DNA of 64,000 nucleotides from Bemisia tabaci. Its lineage: Eukaryota; Arthropoda; Insecta; Hemiptera; Aleyrodidae. The notes below the pieces were generated by a model, which saw only the letters and a list, made by a program, of their open reading frames with translations, was not told where the DNA came from and searched no databases. The DNA is taken from contig NC_092794.1 of assembly GCF_918797505.1 (NCBI RefSeq), forward strand, positions 69,167,345 to 69,231,344, given 5' to 3'. The translations under genes were made by a program, and so were the position numbers. Of the stretch, positions 58,756-64,000 are shown piece by piece. The first letter of the stretch is position 1; each line of letters opens with the position of its first letter.

Positions 58756-60490
58756 TTAATTTTTCTTTTTTTTTGTGTTACTGTTTAAATTTTTTTTTTT
58801 ATTTTTATTTTTTGATAATTTTCTAATGACTATGAGGCTTTTGGGATTTATAAAAGATCGAAGCACCTCTTTGTGTACGATGTTTTTTGTACGGTTGCCT
58901 TTGGGAAGAATTTGGACTTCAAAATTTTTGTACGATGTAGCTCGTGAGAGTGCAACATATAGTTTACCATGGCCAAAAACTGTTTGGGGTAAATAAATGC
59001 CGACTCGCTTCAGTGTTTGACCCTTAGCTTTGATGATGGTCATGCAGAACGCAATGCGAATTGGAAATTGTCGCCTCTTAAAAGAGAAAGGGAGAGAGGA
59101 GTCTGCAGGTGACAAATCAATTCTTGGCAGTGAAATTCTGTCACCGGCCTTCTCGCCGGAAATGACCTGCAAATCAAGACAATTTTCATAACGTTTCCAG
59201 ACGATCAATTGGGTACCATTCGATAAACCTTTAGAAACGTTGAGGTTTCTTAAAAGCATGACAAAACCCCCCCCCCCCCCAAAAGTGTGAGTTTATGCGG
59301 TGGTAAGCCACTAAGATTAAGACTGTCCAAGAATTCGATGGGAAAATTGCAAGTCTCTCCCTCTTCCTCTACAATGAGCCTGTTAACACTGAAGTACGTT
59401 TTAGAGACACCTGAAAGAACTTCAACAACCTTGTCGTTAATTTCATTGCAATGCTTATTTTTAGGGGCCAGAATTGCGCAGTTTGTGAAATCTACGTTCG
59501 AACATGAGGAAGCTATCTTTTCCATAAATTTCAGTAATAATATCAGTTTCAGTAATACTGCTTGTCGGTAAATCAATGAATTCCGGCATGGCCTTTTTTA
59601 GCAGAAAGGTAAACACCATCACCTATTTCGAGTTAAAATTTTGCAACTCCGCTTTGTCTTGCAAAGTTCTCATATTTTGAGTAAGTTTTCTGATATTGAA
59701 AAGAGGTCAAAGTGGTGAGAATTTGATTGCATTTTGCACCAATGTTTGGCGAGAAGCATGCGGAACAACGGGTAAAACCTGTCTAAAATCACCACCCTAG
59801 ACGACAATTTTTCCTCGAAAAGGGATATCATTACCCATTCTCTAAGAAGTCGGTCGATGCATGCCAGAGCATGCGTGATAACCATGGGAGCTTCACCCCA
59901 AAAAAAGATCGTTGTTTTCCGAATAGTCTCAGCCTCTCTTGAGCTAACCGTCAGACTCGACACAGAATTCTCATTCAGAACCGAAGGAATTTTGAATTTG
60001 CTATGAACCGGCCGACCGTTAGGTAGCAACGATGCGGCGATACCTGTCCAAGCAACGGAGATGACGTCTAAGTTTTCCTTTGTACAATACGCAGTAAGAC
60101 ATTCTTAAACGAAAGTTTTTCCCGATCCTCCTGGACCATCAATGAAAATCGCATTACACGTGTAAGATGGATTTTGGATGAGACTAATTATTTCAGAAAT
60201 AATTTGATGTTGCTCTGGGTTAGCGGCAAAAATCATGGAATCATAGTTTTAGGGGGAGGAGAGTCAGGCTCTGACCCTTGAAGATTCAGGTTAATTGGAA
60301 GCAATTCCGGAAGATCAAATGATGATATTGAAAATCCATGAAGTCTTAATGTGCTTTCAATAGCAAAAAGCCGATCAACGTAGTCGACCGACCAACAAAA
60401 TAAAGAGAGAGGAAGAAACGAAGTATCAAGCAAATTTGAAACAAAACTGGAAAGAGAAAAGAACAAATAAGAATGAAATGTCCATAACAA
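58756..60490 (-). pseudogene. Helitron Pif1-like helicase, multiply frameshifted
   Basis: Minus-strand pieces of one helicase in order: RLFAIESTLRLHGFSISSFDLP (60.4-60.3 kb), NPEQHQIISEI then the Walker A motif DGPGGSGKT (about 60150-60124), LLPNGR, FFWGEAP (Walker B region, near 59912), ILAPKNKHCNEIND, LSGLPPHKLTL, MLLRNLNVSKGLSNGTQL, and the C-terminal TIIKAKGQTL and GKLYVALSRA motifs. A stop falls right after the Walker A block, and a run of 12 C (59269-59280) breaks the frame between LSGLPPHKLTL and MLLRNLN. The order and motifs fit the helicase half of a Helitron RepHel protein. Not functional. Confidence 0.85.
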
Positions 60491-60788
60491 TACATGTTGT
60501 TAGCAATACGTGTGCGCACCGCTGCAGTTAATAAGTCAGGGTCAGTCGAACCGCCAGGATGCCTATCAAGAAGTGGTGAAGCGGAGTAGCCGAGAGATTG
60601 CGACGGAATGTGGGTGGTGAGTGACGAACGACAATGCGACCCAAACCATCTTTGAGGTTGGTGGGAGGAAAGCTATACGAAAGAAAACGGAGATAGCCGA
60701 AAGAACGTGGTGGGAGGGGTGGCTGAGACCCTAGGGGGGGTATCTAGGGACGGGCAAGCAGGTAGCGGCCAGATGACCGCTCGAAACA

Positions 60789-61330
60789 GCTGAACTTTAC
60801 TCGTCGATAAAAGTAAGAAAGTTTGAGAAAATCGAAAAAACAATTACAGCCTGCAAATCTGCAGATCAGAAGCTTTCATTTAAAAAAAACCCCATGCAAA
60901 TCGGTCCGGTGGTTCTCTCAAAGTTAATTTCCCAAAATGCGGACTTTAGTCTGAATAAATGGGAGAAAATTTGAGCCCGGCTAAACTTCACTCGTCGATA
61001 AAAGTAAGACAATTTGAGAAAATCGAAAAAACGATCACAGTCTGCAAATCTACAGATCACAGGCTTTCATTTAAAACAAAAATCATGCAAATCGGTCCGG
61101 TGGTTCTCTCAAAGTTAACGTCCAAAGATTCGGACCTCCGTTTTAATGCATCGAAGGAAATTTGAGAAAATTATGGGAGAAAATTTGAGAAAATCGAAAA
61201 AACGATCACAGCCTGCAAATCTACAGCTCAGGGGCTTTCATTTAAAAAAAAGATCACGCAAATCGGTCCGGTGGATCTCTCAAAGTTAATGCCCCAAGAT
61301 TCGGAACTTTGCATTTTAATATATAGGAAG
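60789..61330. repeat. Three tandem units of about 171-191 bp
   Basis: Each unit carries GAGAAAATCGAAAAAAC, CTGCAAATCT[GA]CAG, CTTTCATTTAAAA and AAATCGGTCCGGTGG in that order. The GAGAAAATCG word starts near 60825, 61016 and 61187, giving periods of about 191 and 171 bp. They sit at the presumed 5' side of the minus-strand Helitron and are probably part of it. Confidence 0.85.
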
Positions 61331-61875
61331 GATTATAAACAAAATTATCTGAGAAATTGGCAGAAAAATATTGAAAAATTTCCCCGAAAATCAGTGATTT
61401 GCCAGAGGAAATTTGGCAACGCCTGAAGGCTCACACGGCGTTTTTCCTTAGCACGACAGTGTAGTCGTCTGTATGTTACACTATTACATTGTCTACCAAG
61501 TTCGAGTTACGTTATCCGATTTTCAATTAGCCAGGCACCAGAGATATTGTCTCATGAGCCCAGAATTTCAATACAAAATCACCGAATGGTCCCCTGATTT
61601 AAATTCTCGGTAGTTTTAAGTCAAAACTTAAATGAAAAATTAAATACGTGTTATTGGTTAATTTTTACAATTTTGAAGAACTCCAGGATTTGAGCTATCA
61701 CCAAAAAACCGGAAAAATGAGCAAACTCTCCGTTCCAAAGCGTTAGAAGTATCCTAGCGATTCGAGTGCTATAGTCTCGGGTATTCAACGTAGGTTTTTA
61801 AAGTTTTTGTTAACTCCCTATAACTTGGATGTTATTACGGACGTTGGGAACGATTAACTATCCCTAATGTTATTT
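61331..61875. other. Right flank of Helitron and non-coding DNA
   Basis: 61410-61462 mirrors 58432-58482. The rest shows no recognisable feature. Confidence 0.4.
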
Positions 61876-62241
61876 GGACGTATTTATGCTAAATGGAACT
61901 ACGTGTAAGTGGAAAGATGGGGTGTGCTCGTTAGTTGAAGGTCATAAGAATGAATGAGAATCTTAAGAGCGCCAGTGACGTCAGCGGCAACGACTGAGAC
62001 TGGGCACGACGGGGAGATCGGTGGCGGGACTCTTTAACTCATGAGCCCTGTCCACAAGGCTCTTGTCACATGCCCACGGCTCACGAGTTAGCGCTCAGTT
62101 CCTTTTGATTTAATGTCGAATCCCGCTTTTCCATTTTCTCAAAAGGAACTTCATCCACTTTTACGTTGTTTCTTATGCAGCTTGCACGAGCACATCCCAT
62201 CTTTCCACTTCCACATAGTTCCTTTTAGCATTAACAGGTCC
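61876..62241. mobile_element. Fold-back MITE, about 366 bp
   Basis: Arm GGACGTATTTATGCTAAATGGAAC...GTGCTCGT (61876-61931) is mirrored by 62186-62241. A second nested pair lies inside: TAACTCATGAGCC with GGCTCACGAGTTA (about 62036-62095), and AGTTCCTTTTG with CAAAAGGAACT (about 62098-62150). Target duplication not resolved. Confidence 0.7.
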
Positions 62242-62279
62242 ATTTGTACTTACAACATAGGTACCTAGTAACACGATAT

Positions 62280-62850
62280 TCAAAGTACGAAACCGTGCAC
62301 CCGTATCTCTCTTTGCGTTGTTGCGGACTTCCTATCACACTTTATTTTTTCTTCGGAAAACTACTCAAAGTTATTTATCGAAGATTTCTGTAATTTGTCT
62401 TCTCTAACATTAGAATATCTCGTTTCTCTGTGGCAAATGAAAAAGGAACGGAAATACTGAAACACCTCATTGGAAATGCGTGGTTGCGTCCTGGTCATCG
62501 AACAGTAATTTCTTGTTGTGCGGCTCAATTTGGGGACTTATCATGGTATCATTGTGTGCAAACAGGCACTACCGTATGCTCATACATAAAGTCGCTCCCA
62601 CAGCGCACTCTGGCGTTCTGCGACACCAAAACGCCACATCGATGGTGGAAGTGCAGAAGTGTGTATCTCGGAAAACACGATTTTCCAGGAGAGTGAAAAA
62701 ACTGTCTTCATTCCTCCTTATTGTCAGTAGACCTCTTAACTTACGGGGTAATAATTATTGAGGATAGCAAGAATAAGATGCTTTTTCAGACTCCATCAGC
62801 ATTTTGAATAAATTCTCGAACGGTCAGAAAATACGGCAGAAATGCCGAGA
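62280..62850. other. Non-coding, nothing recognised
   Basis: Two overlapping open frames of about 90 codons at 62430-62761 lack family features; I do not call them genes. Confidence 0.35.
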
Positions 62851-62869
62851 TTTCCGTGTTCGGCACGAA

Positions 62870-63190
62870 GGATTGACACTTTATCACGAGTTACGCATTT
62901 TCGCAATTAGTGCTTTTAACCTGTCGTTGGCGGATTTTGATAATTCAAAGAAAAGTTTCACGCTTACAATTCCATATCAGAAGCTTTAGTTTGATCTCAT
63001 ACGGCCGGAGCAAGCGTTGTACGTATGATGGAAAATGACGTTTGATCACGAGATACGCATTTCTGCAATGATCGTTTTGAGCCTGCTCTTGATCATTAAG
63101 TTAAAAAATAGAGTTAATTCATACTTAAAACTTGTTTCGAAGCCTTAGTTGATCCAATACGGTAGATAAAGCATCGTATGACTCGATTGA
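62870..63190. repeat. Diverged tandem pair, about 162-bp period
   Basis: ATCACGAGTTACGCATTTTCGCAAT near 62883 recurs as ATCACGAGATACGCATTTCTGCAAT near 63045, and GAAGCTTTAGTTTGATC...ATACGG recurs as GAAGCCTTAGTTGATC...ATACGG at the same spacing. Confidence 0.55.
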
Positions 63191-63223
63191 CTCTAATACG
63201 AGGTTAATCCCAAAAGTCTAGCA

Positions 63224-63629
63224 CGTTTTGCTCTCATTTCAAAACTATTAGTGATAAGAAAATCTGATCAGATGCGCATATGAGGCATACTTTCAGCTTT
63301 AAATTAAAGCTGAAAGTATGTCTCATATTAAAGCCTTTAATTGAAGCCCAAGTTTTTTAAAGTCGGATGAACAGGACGCTCAATATGCGTTTCAATGCGA
63401 TCGGATCAGATTGACCGTAATCGTCCGCACATTTTATTTACCTCGAAAACCGCACGCTTAGAGGTGGCGGGAAACGCATCGAAGGCGGCGCGGGAGAAAT
63501 GATCTCCTGAGCGTCCAGTTCATCCGATTTTTGAAAGCTTGGGCTTAAATTAAAGCTAAAAGTATGCCGCATATGCGCATCTAATTAGATTTTCCTTATC
63601 TTTAATAGTGTTGAATTGAGAGCAAAACG
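63224..63629. repeat. Long inverted repeat with an inner palindrome
   Basis: Left arm from 63224 (CGTTTTGCTCTCA...) through GATGCGCATATG and CATACTTTCAGCTTTAA is mirrored by the right arm ending at 63629. Pairing resumes at GCCCAAG...TCGGATGAAC...GGACG (left about 63345-63377, right about 63513-63545). The left arm also holds a 35-bp palindrome (63286-63320) that breaks only at its centre base. No coding content. Probably a fold-back element. Confidence 0.75.
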
Positions 63630-63839
63630 CGCAAGACGCGAGTGCCGCCGCCCACGCGCACTATGGTCCACAACTCAAGAATAGGAAGAAATAAGTTGGA
63701 TAATGACTGAAAAATCACGAAAGTTTCGTCATTGTCGTTTCTTGAGTCGCTAATTTCGAATTTGATGTCAAATCGCCTGCATATTAACACCCTGACCTAT
63801 TAATCGTGGGCAAGTGTATGGCACGCTGCGGCGCGGCGT

Positions 63840-63959
63840 GCTGCCGGCTCGAAACGCGCACTGACGCCTACAAACCTAAGGGGATACTTCAAGCATTGCG
63901 CAATGCGTGAAGTAGCCCTTTAGGTTTGTTGGCGCCAGTGCGCGTTTCAAGCCGGCAGC
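63840..63959. repeat. Near-perfect 120-bp palindrome
   Basis: GCTGCCGGCT[CT]GAAACGCGCACTG at the left is mirrored at the right; the centre is GCATTGCGCAATGC (63893-63906). Only about eight of the 60 positions per arm mismatch and there is essentially no loop. It is GC-rich, unlike its surroundings. Probably the core of a fold-back element whose outer parts run past the window. Confidence 0.85.
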
Positions 63960-64000
63960 TTGCTGCGGCTCTTCCGGCGGGCGGGTGGGGACGATTTCTC

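Larger units (their letters stand above)
58553..61323 (-). mobile_element. Helitron/Helentron remnant
   Basis: A rolling-circle transposon lying on the minus strand. Its 3' terminus is CTAG at 58556-58553 followed by T, fitting the Helitron CTRR-T rule, preceded by a GC-rich hairpin (58564-58582). The minus-strand body has a decayed Pif1-type helicase (58756-60490), then three tandem units of about 180 bp (60789-61330). The 5' boundary near 61323 is a guess from where the repeats stop. No Rep (replication initiator) domain was found, so the element is 5'-deleted or internally reduced. Confidence 0.65.

Noticed and set aside
62430..62761. Two overlapping frames of about 90 codons
   Set aside because: No family features, no clear splice sites, and they sit in repeat-rich DNA.
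1..64000. CRISPR arrays, operons, tRNA or rRNA genes
   Set aside because: The DNA is eukaryotic. Repeats are not regularly spaced with unique spacers, and I saw no cloverleaf or rRNA sequence, though a tRNA could be missed without a covariance search.

Overview
The window is animal nuclear DNA, most likely from an insect. Genes are split into many exons by GT-AG introns, coding parts are separated by AT-rich introns, and the non-coding DNA is full of small terminal-inverted-repeat elements, LINE fragments and a Helitron remnant. The repeat style suggests a hemipteran (perhaps a whitefly), but that rests on general impression and is not shown. Nothing bacterial, viral or CRISPR-like is present.

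Layout. 1-1.25 kb holds an inverted/truncated LINE, followed by a minisatellite and small DNA transposons. 3.2-25.9 kb, plus strand, is most of REV3L, the catalytic subunit of DNA polymerase zeta: 11 exons that join in one open frame of 3302 codons. The conserved N-terminal exons lie left of the window or are not recognisable. Its introns carry a piggyBac-like element split by a LINE, a large fold-back element and a hAT-type MITE. 27.1-28.0 kb holds a hAT MITE with an exact 8-bp target duplication and candidate convergent poly(A) signals. 29.4-30.7 kb, minus strand, is a complete two-exon C19orf12 homologue (143 aa). 33.9-37.2 kb, plus strand, is the C-terminal three quarters of DNA primase large subunit PRIM2 with all four iron-sulphur cysteines; its first exon or exons were not found. 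39.6-51.0 kb, plus strand, is an apparently complete CCDC40 homologue (14 exons, 971 aa), a cilium/flagellum axoneme assembly factor.

From 51.0 kb to the right end I see no convincing host coding exon. That part holds an odd CpG-rich repetitive block split by an AAATA-type microsatellite; a CpG-rich segment at 54.06-54.64 kb ending in a splice-donor match, which may be a promoter and 5' UTR exon of a gene beyond the window; a 69-bp tandem duplication; a 555-bp TIR element; a Helitron remnant with decayed helicase and a recognisable 3' terminus; and several long palindromes, ending in a nearly perfect 120-bp palindrome.

Functionally, REV3L (translesion synthesis) and PRIM2 (replication priming) both act in DNA synthesis; C19orf12 (membrane/lipid/mitochondrial homeostasis) and CCDC40 (motile axoneme) are unrelated to them. 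I see no sign that the four genes form a coordinated unit. I did not identify a novel biological system; the most notable observations are nested and fold-back transposons, a conserved REV7-binding motif inside the fast-evolving REV3L linker, the missing PRIM2 start, and two copies of one MITE family each sitting just upstream of a gene start or candidate gene start.
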